The translations under genes were made by a program, and so were the position numbers. 19,548 bases of DNA from Cellvibrionales bacterium UBA4435 (lineage in GTDB: Bacteria > Pseudomonadota > Gammaproteobacteria > Pseudomonadales > Porticoccaceae): NCBI GenBank assembly GCA_002390525.1, contig DGPR01000004.1, positions 1-19,548 of the forward strand, written 5' to 3'. Below, piece after piece: positions 7,825 through 16,829 of this stretch (its first letter is position 1; every line of letters begins with the position of its first letter). The notes beneath the pieces were generated by a model. The model was not told the origin of the DNA. It was given only the letters and a program-made list of their open reading frames with translations, and ran no database searches.

Positions 7825-8325
7825 ATGTCAAAAGAAACATCACCAAAAAAAGTATCATCGAAAGAGGCCCCGGTACCTCATTTCTCTATGCAAAAAATAT
7901 ATTTAAAGAAAAGTAATTTTGAGTCCCCCAATTCTGCTAGCGTGTTTGGTACAGACTGGAAGCCAGAAACTAAAATGGATTTAAATCTCAGCCATTCATC
8001 CATTGATGATGATGGGCGCTACGAAGCGGTGATAAGTGTTAAAGTTACAGCAACTAATGAGAATATTGTGGCATTTAGTGTTGAGATTGACCAAGCAGCA
8101 TTGTTTTTAATTGATGGTTTTCCAGATGATCGCCTAGACGAGGCTTTGAACTCCGCCTGCCCATTAATAATGTTCCCTTATTTGCGAGAAACTCTTGATA
8201 ATGTACTACTAAAAGCTGGATACCCCCCTTTAATGCTTGCTCCAATCAATTTTGATGCAATGTATAAAGAAAAGAAGGCAATTAAGCAAGCCGAAGAAAA
8301 AGCACAAAATGAAAAAAAACACTAA
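7825..8325 (+). CDS. secB: Protein-export chaperone SecB
   Basis: SecB is a cytoplasmic homotetramer that keeps pre-secretory proteins unfolded and passes them to SecA at the translocon. The 166-aa protein has the SecB fold from about residue 18 to 150. The family signature lies near the C-terminus: CPLIMFPYLRETLDNVL followed by GYPPLMLAPINFDAMY. The core is acidic. The N-terminal tail of about 17 residues and the C-terminal tail are Lys/Glu-rich and less conserved. AAGGA lies seven bases before the ATG. It stands alone, behind the acx terminator and convergent with rsmE 37 bases away, rather than beside grxC or gpsA as in E. coli. A local promoter probably lies in the AT-rich 150 bases upstream, but no single candidate stands out. 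Confidence 0.96.
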   Translation: MSKETSPKKVSSKEAPVPHFSMQKIYLKKSNFESPNSASVFGTDWKPETKMDLNLSHSSIDDDGRYEAVISVKVTATNENIVAFSVEIDQAALFLIDGFPDDRLDEALNSACPLIMFPYLRETLDNVLLKAGYPPLMLAPINFDAMYKEKKAIKQAEEKAQNEKKH

Positions 8326-8362
8326 TTAATTAAACTAAGAACTATGAGTTTATAAGTCTAAA

Positions 8363-9100
8363 TTAATGGATATCACCCCATATTGATTGAAAGATACTGA
8401 TTGCTACAATTGGAGCTGTTTCTGTTCTGAGAATCCTTGGCCCGAGAGATATCTGGTCGAATTCGGAATTTTTAGCAATTTCAACTTCCCTAGCAGAAAA
8501 TCCACCCTCTGGACCAATTAATAGTGATATATCTACTATGGCATTATTGTTTTTAAGAGTTGATATTTGTGTTTTTCCTTTTGGGTCTAGCATAACTTTT
8601 TTTTGTGCAGAAGCGTTTTGAATCCAATCTTCAATTTTTTTTGGAGAATTAATAATTGGTATTTTTGTTCGATGGGACTGTTCGCAAGCACTTATGCAAA
8701 CTTTTTGCCAATGCAATAATCTGCTTTTTACCTTATCATTTTCTAGCTTAACCCCAACCCTTTCAGTAAATAGTGGCGTTATTTCAGAAACCCCAACCTC
8801 AGTCGATTTTTGTATAACTGTGTCCATTCTGTCACCACGCGAAATCCCAACCCCAAGATGGATCTTTAATGGCGACTCATTTGTTTCCTTAACATGATCA
8901 CCAACGAGTAGCGTTATTTTATTTCTATTAATTTTTGTTATTGTTGATTTAAACTCACCGCCTTCACCATTGAAAATTGTTACAAATTTCCCAGGGTTTA
9001 GCCTTAAAACCTTCCCTATATGTCTGGCAGCGAAATCATCAAGTATAATCTCTGTACCAGATGAAAGTTGTTGTTTTGTGTGAACTCTGATATCACGCAT
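8363..9100 (-). CDS. rsmE: 16S rRNA m3U1498 methyltransferase RsmE
   Basis: RsmE uses SAM to methylate N3 of U1498 in 16S rRNA in the assembled small subunit. The 245-aa protein has the N-terminal PUA-like RNA-binding part (about 1-70) and a C-terminal SPOUT knot. Family motifs are present: VIQKSTEVGVSEITPL (95-110), ACEQSHR (138-144), LIGPEGGFS (194-202) and SLGPRILRTETAP (218-230). The last two form the SAM pocket. Its ATG overlaps the last codons of metF by 8 bases, indicating translational coupling. It is last in the SAM-cycle operon, which fits its need for SAM. No clear terminator is visible in the 37 bases between it and secB. Confidence 0.96.
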   Translation of the reverse strand: MRDIRVHTKQQLSSGTEIILDDFAARHIGKVLRLNPGKFVTIFNGEGGEFKSTITKINRNKITLLVGDHVKETNESPLKIHLGVGISRGDRMDTVIQKSTEVGVSEITPLFTERVGVKLENDKVKSRLLHWQKVCISACEQSHRTKIPIINSPKKIEDWIQNASAQKKVMLDPKGKTQISTLKNNNAIVDISLLIGPEGGFSAREVEIAKNSEFDQISLGPRILRTETAPIVAISIFQSIWGDIH

Positions 9101-9938
9101 TAGCTAATGAGAAACCCAATCTATTACATAGAGTGAGATTAACGTCTGCTTGGTTCATAGTATAGAAATGTAACCCAGGAGCATTATTTTCAAGTAATTC
9201 TTCACAAAGGTGCGTTACTACATCTAATCCAAAATCTTTTATACTTTCTGTGTCATCACCGTATTGATGCAATCTTTTTTGGATCCACCGCGGTATATCA
9301 GCACCACAATTTTCTGAAAAACGAACAAGATTATGATAGTTAGTAATTGGCATAATGCCCGGAATTATAGGCGCTTCTATCCCAGATTTTTTACACTGCT
9401 CTACAAAATATAAGTAACTATTAGAGTTATAAAAATATTGTGTTATCCCTCGACTAGCGCCAGCTTCAAACTTTTTATTTAGCCAATAAATATCTTTTTG
9501 ATAGTTTTCTGATTCTGGGTGAATCTCAGGGTAAGCGGCAACAAAAATCTCAAAAGAATCTCCAAAATGATCTTTTATTAATTCGACAAGTTCATTTGCA
9601 TAAACCAACTGCTTGGTTCCGCCCATACCTGATGGTAGGTCTCCACGAAGTGCAACTATTTTACTAATACCAGCACTTTTATATTCACTCAGAAGTTCAA
9701 ATAGCGACGGCGTATCATCTGCACAAACAGATACATGAGGAACTGCGTTGGAGCCTTTTTTTTGTATATCAAGCACAGTATCCTTTGTGAAAGTTTTTGT
9801 GGAACCACCAGCACCATACGTGACTGAGAAAAATTCGGGATTCAGTAAATTCAGCTTGGCATGAACTTTAGCAAGCTTTAATCTTCCTACTTCAGTTTTA
9901 GGTGGAAAAAACTCAAAACTTAAATGATGATTATTCAT
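9093..9938 (-). CDS. metF: 5,10-methylenetetrahydrofolate reductase
   Basis: MetF is an FAD enzyme that reduces methylene-THF to 5-methyl-THF, the methyl donor for methionine synthase. The 281-aa length is normal for the bacterial TIM-barrel enzyme. FEFFPPKT at 8-15 holds the catalytic glutamate (Glu9, equivalent to E. coli Glu28). VTYGAGGSTK lies at 39-48. LRGD at 97-100 holds the aspartate equivalent to E. coli Asp120 near the flavin. PGIMPITNY follows further on. It starts 21 bases after the ahcY stop, with only a weak GGAT upstream, and overlaps rsmE by 8 bases. It is the fourth gene of the sahR operon and supplies methyl groups for methionine and hence MetK. No metH or metE is in the window. 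Confidence 0.96.
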   Translation of the reverse strand: MNNHHLSFEFFPPKTEVGRLKLAKVHAKLNLLNPEFFSVTYGAGGSTKTFTKDTVLDIQKKGSNAVPHVSVCADDTPSLFELLSEYKSAGISKIVALRGDLPSGMGGTKQLVYANELVELIKDHFGDSFEIFVAAYPEIHPESENYQKDIYWLNKKFEAGASRGITQYFYNSNSYLYFVEQCKKSGIEAPIIPGIMPITNYHNLVRFSENCGADIPRWIQKRLHQYGDDTESIKDFGLDVVTHLCEELLENNAPGLHFYTMNQADVNLTLCNRLGFSLANA

Positions 9939-9959
9939 TATATTTTAGTTATCCGTATG

Positions 9960-11333
9960 TCAATATCTATAGTTTTCGTCTTTGTAAGGACCATCAATAG
10001 GTACGTTAATGTATTTAGCCTGAGATGCTTTTAACCGAGTGAGCACTCCGCTGAAACCTTTAACCATTTCAACTGCTACTTCTTCATCAAGTTTTTTCGG
10101 CAACACTTCCACGACTAACATTTTTTCTTTTGAGGCTAAATTTTGATTCGCATAGCCCTGTTTATAAAGATGAATTTGAGCTAACACTTGGTTAGCAAAT
10201 GACCCATCCATAATTCTGCTTGGATGGCCTGTTGCATTACCCAAATTTGCTAGTCTTCCTTCAGAGAGAAGTAGCAGATAATCGTTGTTCGATGAATCAC
10301 GAAAAACTTGATGCACTTGAGGTTTAATTTCTACCCATTTCCAATTTTTTCGCATATATGCAGTATCTATTTCATTATCAAAATGTCCGATATTGCAAAC
10401 AACACAGCCAATCTTGAGTCCACTTAAAATATCTGAATCACAAACATTATAGTTACCAGTAGTTGTGACTAATAAATCTGTTGTCTTTAGTAAATCGACA
10501 TTAATACCGTTAGAAGGATCACCATTAGTATACGTTGAAACTACTTCAAAACCGTCCATGCAGGCTTGCATAGCACAAATAGGGTCTATTTCAGTTATTT
10601 TGACTATCATACCTTCTTGACGCAAAGACTGAGCAGCACCTTTACCAACATCACCGTAACCAATCACAATAGCTTTTTTCCCAGAGAGTAGGTGATCAGT
10701 TGCACGCTTGATAGCATCATTAAGACTATGGCGGCACCCGTACTTGTTATCATTTTTAGACTTGGTAACAGAATCGTTAACATTAATTGCCGGTATTTTC
10801 AGCTCGCCATTTTTTAGCATTTCATACAGACGAAGAACACCTGTTGTTGTTTCTTCTGTAACTCCATGAACACCCTTTAAAACATCCGGATATTTTTTGT
10901 GAAGCAGACCAGTCAAATCCCCTCCATCATCAAGCACCATGTTTGCATCCCAGGGCACCCCATTACTTAGCACTTGCTGTTCAAGACACCACTCATAGTC
11001 CTCTTCTGTTTCACCTTTCCAAGCAAAAACGGGTGTACCACTTGCTGCAATAGCTGCAGCAGCATGGTCTTGAGTAGAAAAAATATTACACGATGTCCAT
11101 CGAACCTCAGCACCTAAAGCTTCAAGCGTTTGTATAAGAACCGCTGTCTGTATCGTCATATGAATACAGCCAAGTATTTTTGCACCCTTAAGGGGCTGTT
11201 CCGTGAGATATTTTTTTCTTAGCGCCATAAGAGCAGGCATTTCTGTTTCTGCTATAGCTATTTCTTTGCGACCATAGTCGGCTAGACTTATATCTGCCAC
11301 CTTATAGTCACTATTTGTAATCATTGTATTCAT
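9960..11333 (-). CDS. ahcY: S-adenosylhomocysteine hydrolase
   Basis: AhcY splits SAH into homocysteine and adenosine, removing the product inhibitor of SAM methyltransferases; it works as an NAD-binding tetramer. The 457-aa protein closely follows the Pseudomonas-type sequence. [12 protein letters not shown] lies at 55-66, [16 protein letters not shown] at 81-96, and [10 protein letters not shown] at 132-141. EETTTG falls at 160-165, [20 protein letters not shown] at 184-203, and the NAD loop GYGDVGKG at 225-232. The C-terminus ends in YRY as in the family, so the gene is complete. It follows metK after 51 bases, too short for an SAH riboswitch, so control is expected from the operator before sahR. 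A GGGA stretch lies a few bases before the ATG. Confidence 0.98.
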   Translation of the reverse strand: MNTMITNSDYKVADISLADYGRKEIAIAETEMPALMALRKKYLTEQPLKGAKILGCIHMTIQTAVLIQTLEALGAEVRWTSCNIFSTQDHAAAAIAASGTPVFAWKGETEEDYEWCLEQQVLSNGVPWDANMVLDDGGDLTGLLHKKYPDVLKGVHGVTEETTTGVLRLYEMLKNGELKIPAINVNDSVTKSKNDNKYGCRHSLNDAIKRATDHLLSGKKAIVIGYGDVGKGAAQSLRQEGMIVKITEIDPICAMQACMDGFEVVSTYTNGDPSNGINVDLLKTTDLLVTTTGNYNVCDSDILSGLKIGCVVCNIGHFDNEIDTAYMRKNWKWVEIKPQVHQVFRDSSNNDYLLLLSEGRLANLGNATGHPSRIMDGSFANQVLAQIHLYKQGYANQNLASKEKMLVVEVLPKKLDEEVAVEMVKGFSGVLTRLKASQAKYINVPIDGPYKDENYRY

Positions 11334-11384
11334 AACTTTTCCCTTTTTATTCCTTTAAATTTTTTATTTAAAAATGACGACTCT

Positions 11385-12539
11385 CTAAAGAAAGCTTTTT
11401 AATATTTTTGCCTTATCAGTATTTTCCCATGTAAAATTTTTCTCTTCTCTACCAAAGTGTCCATATGTTGATGTATTGCGATAGATAGGGCGATTCAGAT
11501 CAAGCATGTCGATAATGCCTTGTGGACGAAGATCGAAGTGATCTCGTACTAAAGAAGCAATTTGATCATTAGATAATTTACCTGTATCAAAAGTATTGAT
11601 ACTTATAGAAGTTGGCTCTGAAACTCCAATGGCATAGGATATTTGTATTTCACATTGGTCAGCAATACCTGCCGCAACTATGTTCTTCGCTACATATCTT
11701 CCAGCATAAGCAGCTGAACGGTCAACTTTCGATGGATCTTTTCCAGAAAATGCACCACCACCATGGCGAGCCATGCCTCCATATGTGTCTACAATAATTT
11801 TTCTTCCTGTTAATCCGCAATCACCCATAGGACCTCCAATGATAAACTGGCCCGTAGGATTAATATGATACAATGTATTTTTATGAAGCCATTTTTCAGG
11901 AATAACAGGCTTAATAATTTCCTGAAGAGCCGCATCACGTAAGTCATTAAGAGATATATCAGGATTATGTTGAGTTGATAATACAATCGCATCAACCGCA
12001 ACAGGCAACCCATCTTGATAGCGAAACGTTATCTGACTTTTAGCATCGGGACGCAACCAAGGCAATGCCCCATTTTTTCGTAACTTCGACTGCCGTTCCA
12101 TTATACGATGGGCGTAATAAATCGGCGCCGGCATAAGCACTGCTGTCTCATTAGTCGCGTAGCCAAACATCAACCCTTGATCTCCAGCACCAAGCTCTTT
12201 CTTTGTACCTTCATCTACTCCAATAGCAATATCATTAGACTGCTTACCAATAGCATTCAATACAGCACATGAGGCACCATCGAAACCTAAATCTGAATTT
12301 GTGTAACCAATATCTAAAATAACGTTCCTAACAATTTCCTCAAGATCGATATAGGTCTCAGTTCTGACTTCTCCAGCTATAATTGCCATACCTGTTTTGA
12401 CCATTACCTCTACAGCAACTCGAGATAAAGGATCATCTTTGATAATAGCATCCAAAATAGCATCTGAAATTTGATCAGCCATTTTATCTGGATGTCCCTC
12501 GGATACAGATTCCGAGGTGAAAGTATTGTAGTTAGACAT
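11385..12539 (-). CDS. metK: S-adenosylmethionine synthetase
   Basis: MetK makes SAM from methionine and ATP in the cytoplasm. [13 protein letters not shown] near the N-terminus carries the catalytic His16 and Mg-binding Asp18. [26 protein letters not shown] and [22 protein letters not shown] follow in the family order, with [15 protein letters not shown] at the C-terminus. I choose the ATG at 12539 (MSNYNTF), which has GGGGAA a few bases upstream and gives 384 aa, the usual length. An in-frame ATG at 12554 would add five unconserved residues; it lies three bases after the sahR stop. Translation is therefore probably coupled to sahR. The gene is second in the operon. Confidence 0.97.
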   Translation of the reverse strand: MSNYNTFTSESVSEGHPDKMADQISDAILDAIIKDDPLSRVAVEVMVKTGMAIIAGEVRTETYIDLEEIVRNVILDIGYTNSDLGFDGASCAVLNAIGKQSNDIAIGVDEGTKKELGAGDQGLMFGYATNETAVLMPAPIYYAHRIMERQSKLRKNGALPWLRPDAKSQITFRYQDGLPVAVDAIVLSTQHNPDISLNDLRDAALQEIIKPVIPEKWLHKNTLYHINPTGQFIIGGPMGDCGLTGRKIIVDTYGGMARHGGGAFSGKDPSKVDRSAAYAGRYVAKNIVAAGIADQCEIQISYAIGVSEPTSISINTFDTGKLSNDQIASLVRDHFDLRPQGIIDMLDLNRPIYRNTSTYGHFGREEKNFTWENTDKAKILKSFL

Positions 12540-12557
12540 TGGTTTTCCCCGCATAAA

Positions 12558-13604
12558 TTAGTATTTGCTTTTTTTCTTAAAAAATTGGTGTAATTGAATT
12601 TGAAAACCGTTTCGTTGCGCTAAATATAAGCTTTCACCTTCATAAAGCTCTGCAGCAGCAGCCCAATTTCTTAAATCATCTGGTTCAAATCCCAACCAGA
12701 GGTCCCCACATGATTTATGTGCCCAGGTTTGATCATGCCCACAAAGTTCTGTCACAATCAAAACACCTTCCTCAGTGAGCAATCTAGATATATCATTAAA
12801 CACTGCAGCTGGATCCGGAGTGTGGTGAAGCACCATATTTAGTGTGATACAGTCGGCTGCTATTTTTTCTTCTAGAGCTAGTCCAGTATCCCCATGTAAT
12901 AGCTCAACATTTGAAAGATCTTTAGATGCAATTGTTTTTTTTGAAATATTAATCATTTCTTTTGATGTATCGATACCAACTACTCTTTTGAACCGTTTTG
13001 CAAGATCTATCAGAAATTCTCCCTCACCAGGACCAACTTCAAGCACAGTACCTTTTTTTACTGAGGTGGAATCTAAAAACTCAGTTATGATTTGTCCATA
13101 TTGTTTGTAGCTAGCTATTAAATCTTGGTTTGCATTAAATTTCCCAGTATTTTGCTCAAAAAATTCTCGTGAGGCCTGCGTGCGTTCAAGATTAACTAAT
13201 TTAATGCGCTGTATTAAATCAAATGCGATCTCGGTTGAATCAATTGTTAGAAAAAGATTCCTATGTAGCTCCTGCATAGCTGACTTTAATGGCAAAGGAG
13301 AACGCCGATAAAAAATTGTATTGCCCTCTCTACGTGATACAACAAGTCCAGCATTTGCCAATACCTTTAAATGGTGACTCATTCCGGATTGTTTTGTTTC
13401 GAAAATTTCCCCTAGTTCGAGAACACCATAAGCATTATGCTGAAGGACTCTTAATATATCTAAACGCAATGGATCACCTGCAGCCTTAAAAAAGACTGCT
13501 AGTGCCGCTGTGTTAACGGCTGATTCATTTAGATAAGAAGATTCGCCATTAATTTTTGTAGAAGAACCCGAAATTTCTCGAGAATCTTTTATAGAGTTAT
13601 TCAT
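12558..13604 (-). CDS. sahR: SahR-type ArsR regulator fused to a methyltransferase-like domain
   Basis: This is a regulator of the methionine/SAM cycle. An ArsR winged-helix domain (about residues 32-105) has PLRLDILRVL and the recognition region QSGMSHHLKVLANAGLV, followed by the wing RREGNTIFYRR. There are no CxC-type metal ligands, so metal sensing is unlikely. The C-terminal half is a class I methyltransferase fold with the SAM/SAH loop VLEVGPGEGEF (187-197), GIDTSKEMI (210-218) and LNMVLHH further on. The fusion and the position before metK-ahcY-metF match SahR, known as an SAH-responsive repressor in Proteobacteria. That the domain acts as a sensor rather than an enzyme is inferred. The ATG at 13604 has no Shine-Dalgarno sequence, and no later start precedes the DNA-binding domain; see the promoter entry. 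Confidence 0.88.
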   Translation of the reverse strand: MNNSIKDSREISGSSTKINGESSYLNESAVNTAALAVFFKAAGDPLRLDILRVLQHNAYGVLELGEIFETKQSGMSHHLKVLANAGLVVSRREGNTIFYRRSPLPLKSAMQELHRNLFLTIDSTEIAFDLIQRIKLVNLERTQASREFFEQNTGKFNANQDLIASYKQYGQIITEFLDSTSVKKGTVLEVGPGEGEFLIDLAKRFKRVVGIDTSKEMINISKKTIASKDLSNVELLHGDTGLALEEKIAADCITLNMVLHHTPDPAAVFNDISRLLTEEGVLIVTELCGHDQTWAHKSCGDLWLGFEPDDLRNWAAAAELYEGESLYLAQRNGFQIQLHQFFKKKSKY

Positions 13605-13610
13605 TTATTA

Positions 13611-13639
13611 AATATATCATGTCGACTAATCTATATCAA
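13611..13639 (-). promoter_or_regulatory. Sigma-70 promoter of the sahR-metK-ahcY-metF-rsmE operon
   Basis: On the minus strand, TTGATA (13639-13634) and TATATT (13616-13611) each match the consensus at five of six positions and are exactly 17 bases apart. Transcription would start about seven bases after the -10, at or next to the sahR ATG (13604), implying a leaderless message. This agrees with the absence of a ribosome binding site there. The -35 box lies wholly inside the palindromic operator. Confidence 0.7.
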
Positions 13640-13658
13640 TATTTATTGATATAGATTA
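13627..13658. promoter_or_regulatory. SahR operator: perfect 15-bp-arm palindrome
   Basis: TAATCTATATCAATA (13627-13641) is mirrored exactly by TATTGATATAGATTA (13644-13658) around two central T bases. It begins 23 bases upstream of sahR and covers the -35 box of its promoter, so bound protein would block RNA polymerase. ArsR-family dimers bind such AT-rich palindromes, and SahR genes usually carry their site here. It is also about 110 bases before tkt and places a TTGATA on the plus strand (13646-13651), so it may affect the divergent gene. Confidence 0.82.
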
Positions 13659-13682
13659 AAATAAATTAATACTCATAGCGTG

Positions 13683-13711
13683 TTTACTGAACCAAATTTG
13701 TAAGAGAGAAT
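13683..13711 (+). promoter_or_regulatory. Candidate tkt promoter
   Basis: TTTACT (13683-13688) and GAGAAT (13706-13711) each match sigma-70 consensus at four of six positions with 17-base spacing, about 55 bases before the tkt ATG. An alternative is TTGATA (13646-13651, inside the SahR palindrome) with AATACT (13668-13673) at 16-base spacing. Both are moderate matches in AT-rich DNA. Confidence 0.3.
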
Positions 13712-13766
13712 AACAACTCATTTCATTAATTTTTTTATGCAATGCTTTACTTAGCAGGAGTTTTTT

Positions 13767-15761
13767 ATGCCGTCTAGACGTGATCTTGCCAACGCGATTC
13801 GTGCACTTAGTATGGATGCTGTCCAGAAAGCTAACAGCGGCCACCCCGGTGCCCCGATGGGTATGGCGGATATTGCTGAAGTGTTATGGAACGACTTTAT
13901 AATTCATAATCCTTCTGATCCCTCTTGGTCAAATCGCGATCGCTTTGTATTGTCTAATGGACATGGTTCAATGCTGCTATATTCCTTGCTACATCTCAGT
14001 GGCTATGATCTTTCAATTGAAGACTTAAAGAATTTTCGTCAACTCCATTCAAAAACACCCGGACATCCAGAATTTGGCTATACACCTGGTGTTGAGACAA
14101 CAACTGGTCCATTAGGTCAGGGATTGAGCAACGCGGTGGGTATGGCATTAGCTGAGAAAATTTTATCAGCTCAGTTCAATAGAGAAAATCACAAAATTAT
14201 AGACCATAAAACTTATTGCTTCTTGGGTGATGGGTGCTTAATGGAGGGGATTTCTCATGAAGTATCTTCTTTTGCTGGAACTCAAAAGTTAGGTAAGTTG
14301 ATAGTATTTTATGACGATAATGGGATCTCAATTGATGGTGAAGTGAATGGATGGTTCACAGATAATACTCCAGATCGCTATAGATCTTATGGTTGGCAGG
14401 TGATTCCAAACATTGATGGACATGATCATGCTGCAATTAAGGTTGCTATTGAAGATGCTCACGCTGAAAAATATAAACCGACACTGATATGTTGTAAAAC
14501 GGTAATTGGCTACGGTTCGCCTAATAAGCAGGGTAAAGAAGATTGCCATGGAGCTCCATTGGGAGCATCAGAAGTTGCTCTAGCACGAGAGAAACTAAAG
14601 TGGCAATTTGGACCATTTGAGATTCCTTCTGAGATTTATGCCAGCTGGAATGCTGAAAAAAAAGGTGGCCTTGCTCAATCAAAATGGGACGAAGAATTTA
14701 AAAATTATCGTAATCAATATCCAGAGCTTTGTTCTGAGCTTGAGCGTCGGCTTGATGGTCATATACCTGAAGATTTTAGCGAAAAGGCAAATGCTTATAT
14801 ATATGAGTGTCAGCACAAAATGGAAAAGATTGCTTCTCGAAAGGCATCCCAGAATTGCTTGAATATCTTTGGTCCATTGTTACCTGAATTATTGGGTGGT
14901 TCAGCTGATTTAGCCGGCTCAAATCTGACTATATGGTCTGGGTCCAAAGGAATTACTAGTGAAGATGCATCAGGTAATTACTTATTTTATGGTGTTCGCG
15001 AATTTGGTATGAGCGGCATGATGAATGGCATCACACTTCATGGCGGATTTATTGCTTACGGAGCGACTTTTTTGATATTTATGGAATATGCCAGAAATGC
15101 TGTTCGAATGGCAGCTCTTATGAAACAAAAAAATATATTTGTTTACACCCATGACTCTGTTGGTCTGGGTGAAGATGGTCCCACGCATCAACCAGTCGAG
15201 CAATTGACAGCATTAAGATCAACCCCAAATCTAGAAACATGGCGCCCTTGCGATACTGTAGAATCTGCAGTCAGTTGGAAAAGTGCGATCGAAAGAGATG
15301 GAGGCCCGAGTGCACTCATATTTAGTAGGCAAAGTTTAACTCCACAGACTCGTAGCCAAGAACAACTAGCTGATGTAGCAAAGGGTGGCTACATCCTCAA
15401 AGATCCTGATGGAAAGTTAGATGCTATTATTATTGCAACTGGCTCAGAGGTAGAAATAGCTGTTGACGCCGCTCAGGCGTTATTTAGCAAAGGTGTAAAT
15501 GCTAGAGTCATATCAATGCCATGTGCTGAAATTTTCTCTTTACAGGATTTAGCTTATCGCGAGAGAATTTTGCCTTCATGTGTAAGAGTTAGAGTAGCAG
15601 TTGAAGCAGGACACTCCGATTATTGGTATAAGTATGTCGGTATAGATGGAAAAGTGGTGGGCATGACAACTTTTGGTGAATCAGCACCGGGTGAAAAAGT
15701 TATGGAGCACTTTGGATTTACTGTTGAGAATGTTGTAAATGCAGTATTGGTTCAGCTGTAG
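13767..15761 (+). CDS. tkt: Transketolase
   Basis: Transketolase moves two-carbon units between sugar phosphates using thiamine diphosphate, linking the pentose phosphate or Calvin pathway with glycolytic intermediates. The 664-aa length is normal. The N-terminus has [15 protein letters not shown] with His26. The TPP motif begins [12 protein letters not shown] and continues to [10 protein letters not shown]. The middle domain has [15 protein letters not shown] and [19 protein letters not shown]. The C-terminal domain carries [16 protein letters not shown] and the closing [24 protein letters not shown] precedes the ATG by six bases. It heads the tkt-epd-pgk-fba cluster, transcribed away from sahR, with 18 bases to epd. 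Confidence 0.97.
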   Translation: MPSRRDLANAIRALSMDAVQKANSGHPGAPMGMADIAEVLWNDFIIHNPSDPSWSNRDRFVLSNGHGSMLLYSLLHLSGYDLSIEDLKNFRQLHSKTPGHPEFGYTPGVETTTGPLGQGLSNAVGMALAEKILSAQFNRENHKIIDHKTYCFLGDGCLMEGISHEVSSFAGTQKLGKLIVFYDDNGISIDGEVNGWFTDNTPDRYRSYGWQVIPNIDGHDHAAIKVAIEDAHAEKYKPTLICCKTVIGYGSPNKQGKEDCHGAPLGASEVALAREKLKWQFGPFEIPSEIYASWNAEKKGGLAQSKWDEEFKNYRNQYPELCSELERRLDGHIPEDFSEKANAYIYECQHKMEKIASRKASQNCLNIFGPLLPELLGGSADLAGSNLTIWSGSKGITSEDASGNYLFYGVREFGMSGMMNGITLHGGFIAYGATFLIFMEYARNAVRMAALMKQKNIFVYTHDSVGLGEDGPTHQPVEQLTALRSTPNLETWRPCDTVESAVSWKSAIERDGGPSALIFSRQSLTPQTRSQEQLADVAKGGYILKDPDGKLDAIIIATGSEVEIAVDAAQALFSKGVNARVISMPCAEIFSLQDLAYRERILPSCVRVRVAVEAGHSDYWYKYVGIDGKVVGMTTFGESAPGEKVMEHFGFTVENVVNAVLVQL

Positions 15762-15779
15762 AAATTTTTGGGACATGTT

Positions 15780-16817
15780 ATGGATACTAAAAAAAATCTT
15801 CCGATCCGTGTCGCTATTAATGGATATGGTCGTATTGGGCGTTCTGTTCTCAGGGCACTCTATGAATCTGAGCATAAAAAAAATATAAAAATTATTGCGA
15901 TCAATGAGCTTGCTGATTGTAAAACTATAGCTCATCTTACCAAGTATGACTCAACTCATGGTCATTTCCCTGGCACCATTGAAATAAAAGGCAATAAATT
16001 AGAGATCAACAAAGATAATATATCAATATATCAATGTAAAAATATAAATGATCTACCGTGGACTGCTTTAGAAATTGACGTTGTTTTTGAATGCAGCGGC
16101 GCTTTCACAGACCGTTTGACTGCATATAAGCATATAAAAGCAGGAGCAAAAAAAGTACTTTTTTCTCAGCCGGGGGAACCCGACTTAGACGCTACAATTG
16201 TTATGGGAGTTAATGAGAATACCTTGAACGGAAAAGAGTCGATTATATCCAATGCCTCTTGCTCAACTAACTGTGTCGTACCTGTGATCAATACTCTTAA
16301 TAAGGAATTTATAGCTGAAGGGGGTGTAATTACTACCATTCATTCCGCTATGAATGATCAACCAGTCATCGATGCATATCATCATACTGACTTAAGAAAA
16401 ACACGTGCTGCTATGAATTCTATTATTCCTGTTGATACTCAGTTAGCCGTAGGTATTGATAGGATGCTTCCTGAATTAGCTGGAAGATTTGAAGCACAAG
16501 CTATGAGAGTCCCCACTATAAACGTATCTGTCATTGATCTATCAATACTTTTCAAAAATGACGTAAATGTTTTATCTGTAAATAAAGCTTTAGAGCGTGC
16601 GTCTCAGTCTGAGCTTTCTGGCATCATTGGTTATACGGAGGAGCCACTTGCATCTTGTGATTTTAATCATGATAAACGCAGTGGTATCGTTGATGCTAGT
16701 CAAACTCGAGTAAGCCAGAAGCGCTTAGTTAAAATATTAATTTGGTTTGATAATGAGTGGGGTTATGCAAACCGTATGCTTGAACTTACAAAGCACTGGT
16801 TAAGTGCAAAAAAATAA
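15780..16817 (+). CDS. epd: Erythrose-4-phosphate dehydrogenase / GAPDH-like
   Basis: This is an NAD-dependent phosphorylating dehydrogenase of the GAPDH family. The closest match by eye is E. coli Epd, which oxidises erythrose 4-phosphate to 4-phosphoerythronate for pyridoxal phosphate synthesis. The NAD loop is VAINGYGRIGR (11-21), followed by the Epd-like INELAD (41-46), KYDSTHGHF, the catalytic Cys161 in SNASCSTNC, and His188 in TTIHSAMNDQPVIDAYH. WFDNEWGYANRM is near the end. Among genes placed with pgk and fba, such proteins may also serve as GAPDH, and no other gap gene is in the window, so the substrate remains open. I start at the ATG at 15780, with GGGA six bases upstream (345 aa); the frame also opens at a TTG at 15768. 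Confidence 0.88.
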   Translation: MDTKKNLPIRVAINGYGRIGRSVLRALYESEHKKNIKIIAINELADCKTIAHLTKYDSTHGHFPGTIEIKGNKLEINKDNISIYQCKNINDLPWTALEIDVVFECSGAFTDRLTAYKHIKAGAKKVLFSQPGEPDLDATIVMGVNENTLNGKESIISNASCSTNCVVPVINTLNKEFIAEGGVITTIHSAMNDQPVIDAYHHTDLRKTRAAMNSIIPVDTQLAVGIDRMLPELAGRFEAQAMRVPTINVSVIDLSILFKNDVNVLSVNKALERASQSELSGIIGYTEEPLASCDFNHDKRSGIVDASQTRVSQKRLVKILIWFDNEWGYANRMLELTKHWLSAKK

Positions 16818-16829
16818 GGACAGTATTTT

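Noticed and set aside
8326..8362. Bidirectional terminator between secB and rsmE
   Set aside because: The 37-base gap has only imperfect AT-only pairing (AAACT/AGTTT) and no GC stem, so no terminator can be supported.
11334..11384. SAH or SAM riboswitch before ahcY or metK
   Set aside because: The metK-ahcY gap is only 51 bases, the sahR-metK junction is a few bases, and sahR seems to have no leader. There is no room and no conserved stem.
12844..13110. Open frames on the strand opposite sahR, and many others inside acx, tkt and pgk
   Set aside because: They lie wholly within strongly supported genes on the other strand or frame and have no family motifs or ribosome binding sites.
16020..16036. 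TATCAATA-like half-sites inside epd resembling the SahR operator
   Set aside because: They are in tandem rather than inverted and lie within the coding sequence, so they are explained by AT-rich codons.
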